Translations under genes and position numbers: made by a program
Notes under the pieces: model-generated
Seen by the model: only the letters and a program-made list of their open reading frames with translations
What the model was told of the DNA's origin: nothing
The model's database searches: none
Origin: Cyanobium sp. N.Huapi 1H5
GTDB taxonomy: Bacteria > Cyanobacteriota > Cyanobacteriia > PCC-6307 > Cyanobiaceae
Assembly (NCBI RefSeq): GCF_024345535.1
Contig: NZ_JAGQBH010000001.1
Span: 248,001-312,000 of the forward strand
Length of the DNA: 64,000 bases
Reading direction: 5' to 3'
Shown: positions 19,129 through 30,944 of the stretch, in pieces
How positions within the stretch are numbered: position 1 is the first letter of the stretch
How the letters are laid out: each line of letters begins with the position of its first letter

Positions 19129-21311
19129 AGTTCCTGCATTCGTTTTCGGATCCCCAGGGCCGCTCGAGGATCTCGCCCTGGGTCTGGATGGTGCTGCTGC
19201 TCTCGGCGGGGTGCCTGGTGCTGGCGGTGCTGCTGGCCAACCTGCAGGTGTCCGTGGTGGCGGTCGGGCTGCTGAATCCCCTGAGCTTCCGGGTCCTGCC
19301 CGAGCTCTGGCAGGTGCGGGATGTGTGGGTCGACGTGCTGCTGCCCCTGGCCCTGGCAATCGGGGTCTGCCTGGGGGTGAACCTGCTGCCCCGGCGACCC
19401 TCCAGCTATCTGCTGGTGAATGTGGTGCTGTCGGTCTTCACGATCCGCTACTTCATCTGGCGCGCCACCACCATCAACACGGCCCACCCGGTCAGCCTGT
19501 TCTTCAGCCTCGTCTTCTTCCTCTGCGAGGTCACCTACCTGCTGACATCGGCGCTGCAGTTCTACCCCTCCCTCCGCTACAGGCCCCAGCAACGGCGACG
19601 CCAGGCGGACCAGCTGCTGGCCTGGGCAAAGGAACAGCAGCCCAGTGTGGACCTGTGGATTCCCACCTACAACGAATCCGAGCGCCTGATCCGTCGCTGC
19701 GTCATGGCCTGCCGCAACATCCAGTACGCCAACAAGACCATCTACGTTCTGGATGATGGCCACCGCCCCGCCATTGCCGCCCTGGCCGCCGAGCTCGGGG
19801 TGCAGTATCTGAGCCGGCCCGACAACCTGCACCGCAAGGCCGGCAATCTCAATTACGCCCTGGCCCATTCCAAAGGTGAGCTGATCGCCGTCTTCGATTG
19901 CGATTTCATTCCCTTCAGCCGCTTCCTCGACCGCACGGTGGGTTTCTTCCAGGATCCCGAGGTTGCCCTGGTGCAGACGCCGCAGCATTACTTCAACTCC
20001 GATTTCCACAACCGCAACCTCGGGCTGGATGTGCTGGTGCCCGACGACATGGACTACTTCTTCCATTACGTCCAGGTGATCCGGGATCCGTTCAATGCCG
20101 TGGTCTGCTGCGGCACCTCCTACCTGGCCCGGCGTTCGGCCCTGGAGGCCATCGGCGGCTATGTCACCCACTGCATCGTCGAAGACAGCCAGACGGGCAC
20201 CCGCCTGCTCACCCGCGGCTGGCGCATGGTCTACCTCGATGAGGTACTGAGCCTGGGCGAAGTACCCCGCACATTCCGCGATTACCTCGAGCAGCGGCTG
20301 CGCTGGATGCAGGGCAATGTGCAGATCTTCACATCTCCCAAGCAACTGCCGATCTGGAAGACGCTGAATGTCTGGCAGAAGGTCTTCTATCTGAATCTCC
20401 TGCTCAGCCTGCTGACACCGCTGTTTCGTGCCGTTTACATCGTTTTCCCGCTGTTGTCGATGCTGATCGGCTTCACCCTGATCGCCGCTCCGCCGGTGGA
20501 ATACCTGGCCTACGGTCTGCCGTTCGTGATCATGCTCTACTTCCTGCCCTCCTGGCAGACCAACGGCCACTACTTCCATTTCTGGACGGAAGTCTATGAA
20601 GCCCTGTTCTGCTTCCCGGCCCTGAGGAGGCTGTCACAGATTCTGTTCCGGCCGTTCCGGTCCGTGGGCAGCCTGGTGACCAACAAGGACGTCACCAGCC
20701 AGAAACAGATCCTGGATCTGCGTTTCGCCTGGCCGTTCCTGACGTACCTGTTCCTGTTCGTGGGTGTGCTGGTGCTGAACTACGGCCTGCCCCTGCTGGA
20801 CATCCGCTGGTCCCGATCCGTCTTCGAAGGGGAAGGCCTGATGGTGGGCTGGAACCTCTACAACGGCCTGCTGATGTTCATCTGTCTGCTGGCCTGCATC
20901 GACAAGCCGGTGCGTCGCCAGGCCGACCGTTTCCCCCTGGAACTGGCGGCCTGCCTGGAACTGGGGGGCAAGGAGTACTGGGGCACCACCAACGACGTGT
21001 CCGAACAGGGGGCGAGCCTGGTGCTCAACACCGCCGCCCCCACAGGGAAGGAAACCGAGGGCCTGCTGCGGGTGCCCCAGTTCCACCTGGAACTGCCGGT
21101 GCGCCTGATGCGCTCCGGCCGCCTGCGCCAGCTGCCGCTGCTGGGGCTGAGCTTCCAGATGCCGGCCCAGGAGACGGAGGCCGCCCTGATTCAGCTGATC
21201 TACGGGGAAAATGCCTGGTTCCAAAAGGTGACCCGGGTGGGCAGCATCGAGGCGCTGTTCCTGCTCCTCGGCAGCGTGCTGCGCGCCGAGCCGATCGTGC
21301 GGCGCTCCTGA
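19125..21311 (+). CDS. Cellulose-synthase-like family 2 glycosyltransferase with PilZ domain
   Basis: Processive membrane GT2, 728 residues, BcsA-like. N-terminal membrane helices are followed by the catalytic domain: DDG in VLDDGHRPA (about 209), DCD in VFDCDFIP (about 257), VED in CIVEDSQTGTR (about 351) where TED is usual, and QRLRW (about 389). Further helices follow, then a C-terminal PilZ domain with RQADR and DVSEQG, matching the RxxxR and DxSxxG c-di-GMP contacts. It therefore probably makes a beta-linked glucan or similar polymer under c-di-GMP control. The TED-to-VED change is conservative with respect to the catalytic aspartate. The product is not proven. Confidence 0.9.
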   Translation: MKFLHSFSDPQGRSRISPWVWMVLLLSAGCLVLAVLLANLQVSVVAVGLLNPLSFRVLPELWQVRDVWVDVLLPLALAIGVCLGVNLLPRRPSSYLLVNVVLSVFTIRYFIWRATTINTAHPVSLFFSLVFFLCEVTYLLTSALQFYPSLRYRPQQRRRQADQLLAWAKEQQPSVDLWIPTYNESERLIRRCVMACRNIQYANKTIYVLDDGHRPAIAALAAELGVQYLSRPDNLHRKAGNLNYALAHSKGELIAVFDCDFIPFSRFLDRTVGFFQDPEVALVQTPQHYFNSDFHNRNLGLDVLVPDDMDYFFHYVQVIRDPFNAVVCCGTSYLARRSALEAIGGYVTHCIVEDSQTGTRLLTRGWRMVYLDEVLSLGEVPRTFRDYLEQRLRWMQGNVQIFTSPKQLPIWKTLNVWQKVFYLNLLLSLLTPLFRAVYIVFPLLSMLIGFTLIAAPPVEYLAYGLPFVIMLYFLPSWQTNGHYFHFWTEVYEALFCFPALRRLSQILFRPFRSVGSLVTNKDVTSQKQILDLRFAWPFLTYLFLFVGVLVLNYGLPLLDIRWSRSVFEGEGLMVGWNLYNGLLMFICLLACIDKPVRRQADRFPLELAACLELGGKEYWGTTNDVSEQGASLVLNTAAPTGKETEGLLRVPQFHLELPVRLMRSGRLRQLPLLGLSFQMPAQETEAALIQLIYGENAWFQKVTRVGSIEALFLLLGSVLRAEPIVRRS

Positions 21312-21387
21312 CCGGCCGATCCGGCACCACCCGCTGATCCTGCCGCCGATACATCGGGAATCGCCGGTTCAGCCCCAGAATGACCGG

Positions 21388-22193
21388 GTGTTAGCCGATC
21401 CCGTGGCCGTCGCCCTTTCCTTGGATCACGACATCAGCCTCGATCCGCCCGCGCGTCCCTCCGGGCCACCGGTGGTGGTGCAGGTGGAGCCGCTGCCTGA
21501 GATCCCCGGGGAGCTGCGGCGCCACCTGGCCCGCCATCAGCTGCTGATTCCCCTGCTGCGCCAGTCGGTGATCGCCACGGCCGTGGCCGGGGTGACCCTG
21601 GCGGAGGAGGAGCGCCAGAAGGCCCAGCAGGAGTGGGGGGCCAGCCACGGCCTCCGCTCCGCCGATGACCTCCGGGCCCACCTGCAGCGCCATGAGCTGT
21701 CGGAGGCCGACGTGCTCTGGCAGGCCGAGCTGCCGGCCCGGATCGATCGCCACTGCCACGAGCATTTCCTGCACCGGGCCGAGCAGCGTTACCTGGCCCG
21801 CAAGAACCAGCTGGACCAGGTGATCTACAGCCTGCTGCGGGTGGAGGACGGGGCCCTGGCCCGGGAGCTGTACCTGCGCATCGCCGAGGGGGAAGCCGAT
21901 TTCGCCGAGCTGGCCGCCACCTATGCCAAGGGGCCGGAGCGCTCCACCCGGGGGGTGGTGGGTCCGGTGCCATTGCTGCAGGCCCATCCCTCCCTGGCCG
22001 AACTGCTGCGCACCAGCCGCCCGGGCCAGCTGCACCCGCCCCTGCGCATCGACCGCTGGTGGCTGGTGGTGCGGCTGGAGTCACTGCGCTCCGCCAGCTT
22101 CGACGACGCCATGCAGAAACGGATGGCGCGGGAGCTGTTCGAGGAATGGGTGGATCAGGAGGTGGCCCTGCGGCTGCGGTCGGGGCAGGGGCG

Positions 22194-22197
<4 letters not shown>
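21388..22197 (+). CDS. PpiC-type peptidyl-prolyl isomerase of a type I secretion operon
   Basis: A 269-residue protein with a helical N-terminal chaperone-like region and a parvulin/PpiC domain (about 145-245), seen as YSLLRVEDGALARELYLRI, DFAELAATYAKGPERSTRG and the C-terminal WLVVRLESL. There is no signal peptide, so it acts in the cytoplasm. The start is GTG at 21388. It overlaps the ABC exporter by 4 bases (ATGA). In cyanobacteria such isomerases accompany HlyB/HlyD pairs and may keep large export substrates unfolded; that role is inferred. Confidence 0.82.
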
Positions 22198-25156
<2,959 letters not shown>

Positions 25157-25157
<1 letters not shown>

Positions 25158-26326
25158 TGGCACGTCCTCCCCTGCCCACCCCGGCCGGCCTGCTGCGGCG
25201 GGCCCAGAACAGCCTTGAGCGCAGCATCCACACCGACAGCGACGACGTGGTGCTGCAGCAGTCCCGCTTCTGGGCCCGCTCGATCACCTGGACGCTGATG
25301 GGGGTCACCCTGTTCGGCCTCGGCTGGCTGGCCTTCGCCCAGACCGAGGAGATCGTCACCGCCCCGGGCAAGCTCGAACCCATCGGCGCCGTCAAGGACA
25401 TCCAGATGCCGGTCGGCGGCGTGGTCGACGAGGTGCTGGTGAAGGAGGGCGAGCGGGTGGAGAAGGGCCAGGTGCTGCTGCGGCTCGACACCGAGGCCAC
25501 CCGCGACCGCCAGGGCAGCCTGCTGCAGACGATCCGGTACAAGCAGCAGCAGCTGCGGCTGAAGCAGGTGGAGCTCGACCGCTACCTGCAGTTCAACGAC
25601 ACCGAGCAGCGGGTCCTGCGCCAGGGTCTGACCCTGGAGAAGGACGTGCTCGGCCGCCTCGAGACCCTCAACAAGGAGGGCGCCACCGCCGAACTCCAGT
25701 ACCTCTCCCAGCGCAACAAGGTGCAGGAGGTGCAGGGCAAGCTGGAGGAAACTCGGGTCGACCGGCTGCGCCAGCAGGCGATCCTGCAGCAGGGCGTCCG
25801 TGAGATCCAGAGCGAGCTGGCCGATCTGCGCAGCAAGCTGACCGAGCTCAACGTCAACATCCGCTACCAGGAGATCCGGGCCCCCGAGTCGGGGGTGGTG
25901 TTCGAGCTCAAGTCCCGCTCCCGCGGCTTTGTCGCCCAGACCAGCGAACCGGTGATGAAGGTGGTGCCCTTCGACAAGCTGGAGGCGCGGGTGGAGGTGC
26001 CCAGCCGGGAGATCGGTTTCGTTTCGGTGGGCAAGGCCGCCGACATCAGCATCGATTCGTTCCCCGCCACCGATTTCGGCGTGCTGCAGGGCACGGTGCG
26101 GCGCATCGGCTCCGATGCCCTGCCGCCGGATCAGATCGACAACTTCTACCGCTTTCCGGTGGACATCCGGCTCAACTCCCAGCAGCTGAAGCTGAAGAGC
26201 GGCAAGGTGCTGCCCCTGCAGGTGGGCATGTCCCTCACCGCCAACGTCAAGCTGCGCAAGGTCACCTACCTGCAGCTGCTGCTCAGCGACTTCAAGGACA
26301 AGGCTGACGCTCTGCGGCAGATCTGA
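25157..26326 (+). CDS. HlyD-family adaptor of the type I secretion system
   Basis: A 389-residue membrane fusion protein. One membrane helix lies near residues 45-65 (ITWTLMGVTLFGLGWLAF), then the lipoyl half-motif VGGVVDEVLVKEGERVEKGQ, a coiled-coil hairpin rich in Gln, Leu and Arg (about 115-225), the second half-motif IRAPESGVVFELK and a beta-barrel end. It bridges the ABC exporter to an outer-membrane TolC-like channel, which is not encoded in this window. Its 3' end overlaps the convergent methyltransferase by 35 bases. Confidence 0.92.
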
Positions 26327-27191
26327 GCCGCTCCATGGCGAGGTAGTGGTCGGGGATGATCCGCGTCCGCAGCCCCACCAGGGGCTCCAGCCAGGGCAGC
26401 AGCAGCCCGTCGAGGCCCCGGTTCACCAGAGCGCCGGCCACCCGGAAGGCCCGCCGCCAGCGGGCCGAAGGGGCGATCAGATGCAGGGCGCGGGCGTGCA
26501 CGGGGCCGTCGATGCAGACCAGCCAGGACGGGTCCATCCCCGCCCGGCCCATGGCCGCCTCAAAGCTGCGGCGGCTGTGGAAGCTGATGTGCTGGCCGTT
26601 GCCGAAGGCGTAGTACCACCAGTCGGGCCCGGGGATCTCGCCCTCCCGGCGCATCAGGGTGGAGAAGACGAACAGGGGCGTGGCCCCCACCTCCTGGCGC
26701 AGGAACTCGGGGGTGCAGGGCACATGCTCGATCACCTCGAAGGCGGTCTTGCAGCCGATCGGCCCATCGCCGGGGGGGCCGCAGAAGGGGCGGATCAGTT
26801 CCATGGCCGCATAGGCGTCGGTGCCATGGAAATCGAAGCCGTGGTCGCGCAGCAGCCGCGGCAGCATGCCCAGGCCCGTGCCCAGGTCCCAGCCCGGCTC
26901 GCTGGGGCCGAAGCGGCCCAGCCGGCCGATCACCAGCAGCAGCCGCAGCAGCCGCGAGGCGTGCAGGTTGCGGTCGACATAGCCGGTGTCGCCGTAGAAG
27001 GACTCCTCGTAGGCCACGTCCAGCCAGGTGGGATCGGCCAGGAACAGGAAATCGCAGTCGCTGCAGTGGGCGAGGTCAGCCGCCACCCGGGCCTTGCTCA
27101 CCCGCACCCGTCGCACCGGGGTGAGGCGTTCGCCGCCGCAGTTAGGGCAGGCGCCGGCGCGGGGGTGGGGGGGAGTCTCGGCCGTCGCCAT
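26292..27191 (-). CDS. Class I SAM-dependent methyltransferase with N-terminal zinc ribbon
   Basis: About 299 residues from the ATG at 27191. An N-terminal zinc ribbon (CPNCGG, then CSDC) is followed by a Methyltransf_23-type fold: GWDLGTGLGMLPRLLRDHG for SAM binding, and CKTAFEVIEHVPCTPEF as the motif IV-like region. A later block contains ISFHSRRSFEAAM. Zinc-ribbon methyltransferases of this type modify sugars or small molecules in surface-polysaccharide pathways, and the neighbourhood includes such genes, but the substrate is unknown. An alternative ATG lies at 27209. It overlaps the upstream TVP38 gene by about 50 bases. Confidence 0.8.
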   Translation of the reverse strand: MATAETPPHPRAGACPNCGGERLTPVRRVRVSKARVAADLAHCSDCDFLFLADPTWLDVAYEESFYGDTGYVDRNLHASRLLRLLLVIGRLGRFGPSEPGWDLGTGLGMLPRLLRDHGFDFHGTDAYAAMELIRPFCGPPGDGPIGCKTAFEVIEHVPCTPEFLRQEVGATPLFVFSTLMRREGEIPGPDWWYYAFGNGQHISFHSRRSFEAAMGRAGMDPSWLVCIDGPVHARALHLIAPSARWRRAFRVAGALVNRGLDGLLLPWLEPLVGLRTRIIPDHYLAMERLRSAAERQPCP

Positions 27192-27828
27192 CGCTGGCCT
27201 GCATCGCAACGTGGGAGGCTACCCCGCGTTCCTCCAGTGCCAGGCGCACCTGGCGGCCCACCAGCAGCACCACCGCCAGGGTGGCCGCCACCCCCAGCAG
27301 CCGCAGGGCCCAGGTGACGCCATCGGCCGGACCGGCCAGCAGGGCCGAGAAGCGCCGCGGATCACCGGCCGCCGCCCCCAGGGCGCAGAACAGCACGGTG
27401 CCGGGGAGGATGCCGATCAGGCCGATGGAGTAGTCGCGCAGGCTCACCTCGCTGAGGCCGTAGGCGAGGTTCAGCAGGCTGAAGGGGAAGGCGGGCGAGA
27501 GGCGGGTGAGCAGCACCAGCACCAGGCCCTGGCGGCACACCGCCCGCTCCACCGCCAGCAGCCGCGGCGCCCCGGCCAGGCGGCGGCGGGCCCAGCCCCG
27601 CCAGCGGCCGCGCCCCAGCAGGAACACCGCCTGGGCCCCCAGGCAGGCCCCGGTGAACACCAGCGCGCTGCCCGTCACGGGGCCATAGAGCACCCCGGCC
27701 AGCATCGAGGCCCAGACCCCCGGCAGCAGCAGGGTGACCCACAGGGCATAGAGGGGCACGAAGGCCAGCGCACCCAGCGGCGAACGCAGCCAGCTCAGCA
27801 GGTGATCCGACAGCCAGAGCGGGTCCAT
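27142..27828 (-). CDS. TVP38/TMEM64 (DedA-like) membrane protein
   Basis: A 228-residue integral membrane protein of the SNARE-associated/VTT family (PF09335). The signature region includes LLPGVWASMLAGVLYGPVTG, the later RLSPAFPFSLLNLAYGL and GILPGTVLFCALGAAAG. Family members are thought to be lipid scramblases or transporters. The ATG at 27828 is preceded by the divergent MACPF-like gene 51 bases away. A basic proline-rich tail ends inside the methyltransferase start. Confidence 0.88.
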   Translation of the reverse strand: MDPLWLSDHLLSWLRSPLGALAFVPLYALWVTLLLPGVWASMLAGVLYGPVTGSALVFTGACLGAQAVFLLGRGRWRGWARRRLAGAPRLLAVERAVCRQGLVLVLLTRLSPAFPFSLLNLAYGLSEVSLRDYSIGLIGILPGTVLFCALGAAAGDPRRFSALLAGPADGVTWALRLLGVAATLAVVLLVGRQVRLALEERGVASHVAMQASDGDGRDSPPPPRRRLP

Positions 27829-27879
27829 GGGGCCACCGTATCGAGCCTGCCTAGGCTTGGGACCTCTGCCCGTGTCGCC

Positions 27880-29430
27880 ATGGCTGACCCGTCGGAGCTG
27901 GCGCAGCAGGTCGCCCGGGGGGCCCTGTTCCGGGGGCGCCACAGTGTCGCCGATCCGGGCGAGCCCCTCGAGGCGGCTGTGGGCGGCACGGTGCTGGCGG
28001 CGGGGGGCGGCAGCACGGTGGGCTGGCAGCTCTGCCGCAGCAGCGAGGAGCTGGTGCGCTCGCTGCACAACGACACCTCCCTGGGGGTGGGCCTGGGACC
28101 CCTGAGCCTGCTGGGGGCCAAGCGGTCGTTCCGCGACTCCCTGAAGACCACCGCCTTCAGCCTGTCGCTGGTGGTGTGGGCCCGGCAGGTGAGCGTGGCG
28201 CTGGAGGCGGGCCAGACCCGGCCGCTGGAGGGGGTGGCGGTGCCGGCCGGTGCCGCGGAGCTCGAGGCCTTCGTGGCCCTGCACGGCGATGGCTTCGTGG
28301 CGGCGGCGGAGGTGGGGGGCGAGTGCCATGGGGTGTTCACCTTCTACGCCCAGTCGCGGGAGCAGGCGCGGCTGGTGGAGCGGCAGATCGGGGCCGAGCT
28401 GGGCCTCGGCGGCCTGAGCCTGAACCCCGCCCTGGTGGAAACGGTGACGTCGGTCGCCCGCAGCGCCGCAGTGAACCTCGGCTTCCGCATGCAGGTGATC
28501 GGCACCCGGGCCCAGCCACCGGAGGACGCCGCCTCCCTGATCCCCTTCGCCCACGACTTCGCCCGGCTGCCCCTGGATCAGCCGGCGCTGATCGGGGTGC
28601 GGACCCGGGGCTACGAGACGGTGCCGGCCATCGGCAGCGCCTTCGAGCCGGTGGCCGCCAACCGGCGGCTGTTCAGCGGCGACGCCTCCGGCGCCGGCCT
28701 GCTGGAGAAGCGGGAGCAGGTGGTGGGGCTGATCCGCCAGATGGACTGGGTGGCGGAAACGTACCGGCTCTACGGCGTGGCCCCGGACCCGACGCTGGCC
28801 GTGCGGCGCGCCGCCGCCGCCGCCGATCGGCGGGCCATCGACGCCTGCCGGGCCGCCTACCGGGACGCCGCCGCCACCCCCCTGGAGGTGCCGGCGCTGC
28901 CGTCGCTGGCGGCGGGCAGCCCGGAATTGAACGTGACCCTGGCCGAGGAGCTGCCCATGGGGGGCAACGGCGGCGCCCCCTTCGCCTTCCCCGGGCGGGC
29001 CGACGCGATCCGCCGGCGCCAGCGGCTGGTGGAGGTGGGCCTGCGCACCGGCTCGCGGGTGGATCAGATCCGGCTGCGCTATGCCGGCGACGGCGATCCC
29101 CTCGAGCCGGAGCTCCATGGCGGCGGCGGCGGCGGCGACCGGGGCGTGCTGCAGCTGGCGGAGGGGGTGACGATCCGGCGCATCGAGGGCCTCAGCGGCA
29201 GCCGTGTCGACCGGCTGTTCCTCAGCAGCAGCGATGGCCAGCGCATCGGCGGCGGCGGCGATGCCGGCGACCGCCCGGTGGACTGGACGGTGCCGGAGGA
29301 GTGCGTGGTGATGGGCTTCAGCGGCCGCAGCGGCCGGGAACTGGATGGCCTGCGGGCCGTGGTGGCCCGCTTCGGGCCGCTGATCTGGCAGCCGCTGGAG
29401 ACGGACGGGGAGGAGCCAGAGCCCCGGTAG
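27880..29430 (+). CDS. MACPF-like protein with C-terminal jacalin-like lectin domain
   Basis: A 516-residue protein without an evident signal peptide. The C-terminal 150 residues (from about 360) have the glycine-rich jacalin pattern: GGNGGAPFAFPG, GLRTGSRVDQIRLRYAGD, and a final VVMGFSGRSGRELDGLRAV. The N-terminal 250 residues contain FVALHGDGFVAAAEVGGE, which has the spacing of the MACPF signature (aromatic-G-T/D-x-F, six residues, GG), preceded by SFRDSLKTTAFSLSLVVW, a beta-strand pattern seen in related proteins. A carbohydrate-targeted, pore-forming or membrane-inserting protein is the leading idea. The jacalin call is fairly firm, the MACPF call tentative. Confidence 0.7.
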   Translation: MADPSELAQQVARGALFRGRHSVADPGEPLEAAVGGTVLAAGGGSTVGWQLCRSSEELVRSLHNDTSLGVGLGPLSLLGAKRSFRDSLKTTAFSLSLVVWARQVSVALEAGQTRPLEGVAVPAGAAELEAFVALHGDGFVAAAEVGGECHGVFTFYAQSREQARLVERQIGAELGLGGLSLNPALVETVTSVARSAAVNLGFRMQVIGTRAQPPEDAASLIPFAHDFARLPLDQPALIGVRTRGYETVPAIGSAFEPVAANRRLFSGDASGAGLLEKREQVVGLIRQMDWVAETYRLYGVAPDPTLAVRRAAAAADRRAIDACRAAYRDAAATPLEVPALPSLAAGSPELNVTLAEELPMGGNGGAPFAFPGRADAIRRRQRLVEVGLRTGSRVDQIRLRYAGDGDPLEPELHGGGGGGDRGVLQLAEGVTIRRIEGLSGSRVDRLFLSSSDGQRIGGGGDAGDRPVDWTVPEECVVMGFSGRSGRELDGLRAVVARFGPLIWQPLETDGEEPEPR

Positions 29431-29457
29431 GTTGACGGCCGCCGCAGGGCCGCGCCG

Positions 29458-30315
29458 ATGGAGATCTGCCTGCTGGGAACCGGCCTGCTGGGGGCGGCCA
29501 TCGGCGAACGGCTGCTGCAGGGCGGCCAGCCGCTGACGGTGTGGAACCGCCACCGGGAGCGCTGCGCGCCGCTGCAGGCCCTGGGTGCGCGGGTCGCGGC
29601 CACCCCGGCCGAGGCGGTGGCCGGAGCGGAGGTGGTGATCACGGTGCTGAGCGACGGCCCCACCACGCGGACCGTGCTGCTGGAGCAGGCCGGCGCGGCC
29701 CTGGCGGGCCGGCTGGTGCTGCAGGTGGCCACGATCGCGCCGGAGGAAAGCCGGGATCTGGCCGCCGCGCTGGCGGAGCGGGGCGCGGAGCTGCTGGAAG
29801 TGCCGGTGCTGGGCAGCCGGCCGGAGGCCCTAGCCGGCACGTTGCAGCTGATGGTGGGCGGTGAGGCCGCGGCCCTGGAGCGGGCCCGGCCGGTGCTGGG
29901 GGCGCTGGGCGGTGAACCGCGGCTGCTGGGCCCGGTGGGGGCGGCACTGACCGCCAAGCTGGCCCTCAACCAGCTGATCGCCAGCCTCACCCACAGCTTC
30001 AGCCTCAGCCTGCACCTGGTGCAGCGGGCCGGGGTGGACGTGGAGGCCTTCATGGCGATCCTGCGCGCCAGCGCCCTGTACGCCCCCACCTTCGACAAGA
30101 AGCTGGCCAAGGAACTGGCCGACGATTACGCCAACCCCAACTTCCCCACCGCCCACCTGCGCAAGGACCTGCTGCTGTTCCTTCAGACCGCCTGTGGGAT
30201 GGGGCTGCAGACCGAGGGACTTGATGGGCTGGCGACACTGCTGGAGCGGGCGACGGCTGCAGGACTGGATGGGCTGGATTACAGCGCGCTGCACCGGCTG
30301 ACGGCGGGGATCTAG
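29458..30315 (+). CDS. NAD(P)-dependent beta-hydroxyacid dehydrogenase family protein
   Basis: A 285-residue member of the 3-hydroxyisobutyrate dehydrogenase/GLYR1 family. The Rossmann motif is LLGTGLLGAAIGERLL at the N-terminus. TVLSDGPTTRTVLL and the substrate-loop region with GSRPEAL follow, and the catalytic lysine is in LTAKLALNQLI. Family members reduce or oxidise short beta-hydroxyacids or succinic semialdehyde; specificity cannot be read. It is the last core-like gene before the low-GC accessory region. Confidence 0.88.
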   Translation: MEICLLGTGLLGAAIGERLLQGGQPLTVWNRHRERCAPLQALGARVAATPAEAVAGAEVVITVLSDGPTTRTVLLEQAGAALAGRLVLQVATIAPEESRDLAAALAERGAELLEVPVLGSRPEALAGTLQLMVGGEAAALERARPVLGALGGEPRLLGPVGAALTAKLALNQLIASLTHSFSLSLHLVQRAGVDVEAFMAILRASALYAPTFDKKLAKELADDYANPNFPTAHLRKDLLLFLQTACGMGLQTEGLDGLATLLERATAAGLDGLDYSALHRLTAGI

Positions 30316-30543
30316 CGAGTCAATCCACGATGATTCGGCGTTCCAGCGGCACTCGAACCGGACGCATGGTTCAGAATGAACAACTGGTTCACGGGTCCAA
30401 GAATCACTTGTTCATAGTGGACAACTCATTGTGAAACACAATGCACTGCAGTGGTGACCAAACGACCCCCACCTGCAGGCTCGTGGTGGTTCACGGAAAG
30501 GAGGTACACCTCGGCCGTGGTTCTCGGAAACCATCCAATAAGC
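30316..30543. other. Non-coding left boundary of the accessory region
   Basis: No gene is supported here. The base composition falls relative to the flanking core gene. A perfect 7-bp inverted repeat, CATTGTG/CACAATG with an AAA loop, lies at 30427-30443 and is followed directly by the palindrome CACTGCAGTG at 30444-30453. No attC-type long inverted repeat ending at 30544 was found and no integrase frame is present. It may hold the remnant of an attI site or a decayed first cassette junction. Confidence 0.4.
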
Positions 30544-30560
30544 GTTAGCCATAAAATGAA

Positions 30561-30944
30561 ATGTTGAAAGAGAGCATCCCAACTCGGCAGATCCACGGGG
30601 AACCGCGGCGCGTCTGGTTCATCGATGACCAGATGGACCTCATTGTCTGGTTTTCGGGTGAGCAACGAATCATTGGGTTCCAATTGTGTGCAAACAAAGG
30701 CCAAGACGAACACGCATTGACCTGGTTTCAGGGGAAGGGGTATTGCTACCACCGCGTTGACGATGGCGAAGGCCGACCAGGCGGACCAAAGATGACTCCG
30801 ATCTTGGTTAGTGATGGCGTTCCAGACGCAGAGGCGCTGTTGAGCCAATTCGCCGACAAGGACGACCTTCTGCCTGAGGCTGTTCGAGGCTTCGTCGAGG
30901 AAAGATTGGAAGAACTGAGAAATCTGGCTAGCAAGCCATTGTAG
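30561..30944 (+). CDS. Hypothetical protein of first cassette
   Basis: A 127-residue acidic, soluble protein starting 10 bases after the GTTAGCC box, as is usual for cassette genes. Visible blocks are RRVWFIDDQMDLIVWF, IIGFQLCANKGQDEHALTW and TPILVSDGVPD. I associate this pattern with a widespread bacterial protein family of unknown function, but I cannot name a domain. There is no signal peptide, membrane segment or metal-binding cluster. Confidence 0.7.
   Translation: MLKESIPTRQIHGEPRRVWFIDDQMDLIVWFSGEQRIIGFQLCANKGQDEHALTWFQGKGYCYHRVDDGEGRPGGPKMTPILVSDGVPDAEALLSQFADKDDLLPEAVRGFVEERLEELRNLASKPL

Noticed and set aside
30426-30848. Reverse-strand 140-residue frame opposite the first cassette gene
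   Set aside because: The forward frame begins at the right distance from the R' box and has more protein-like composition.
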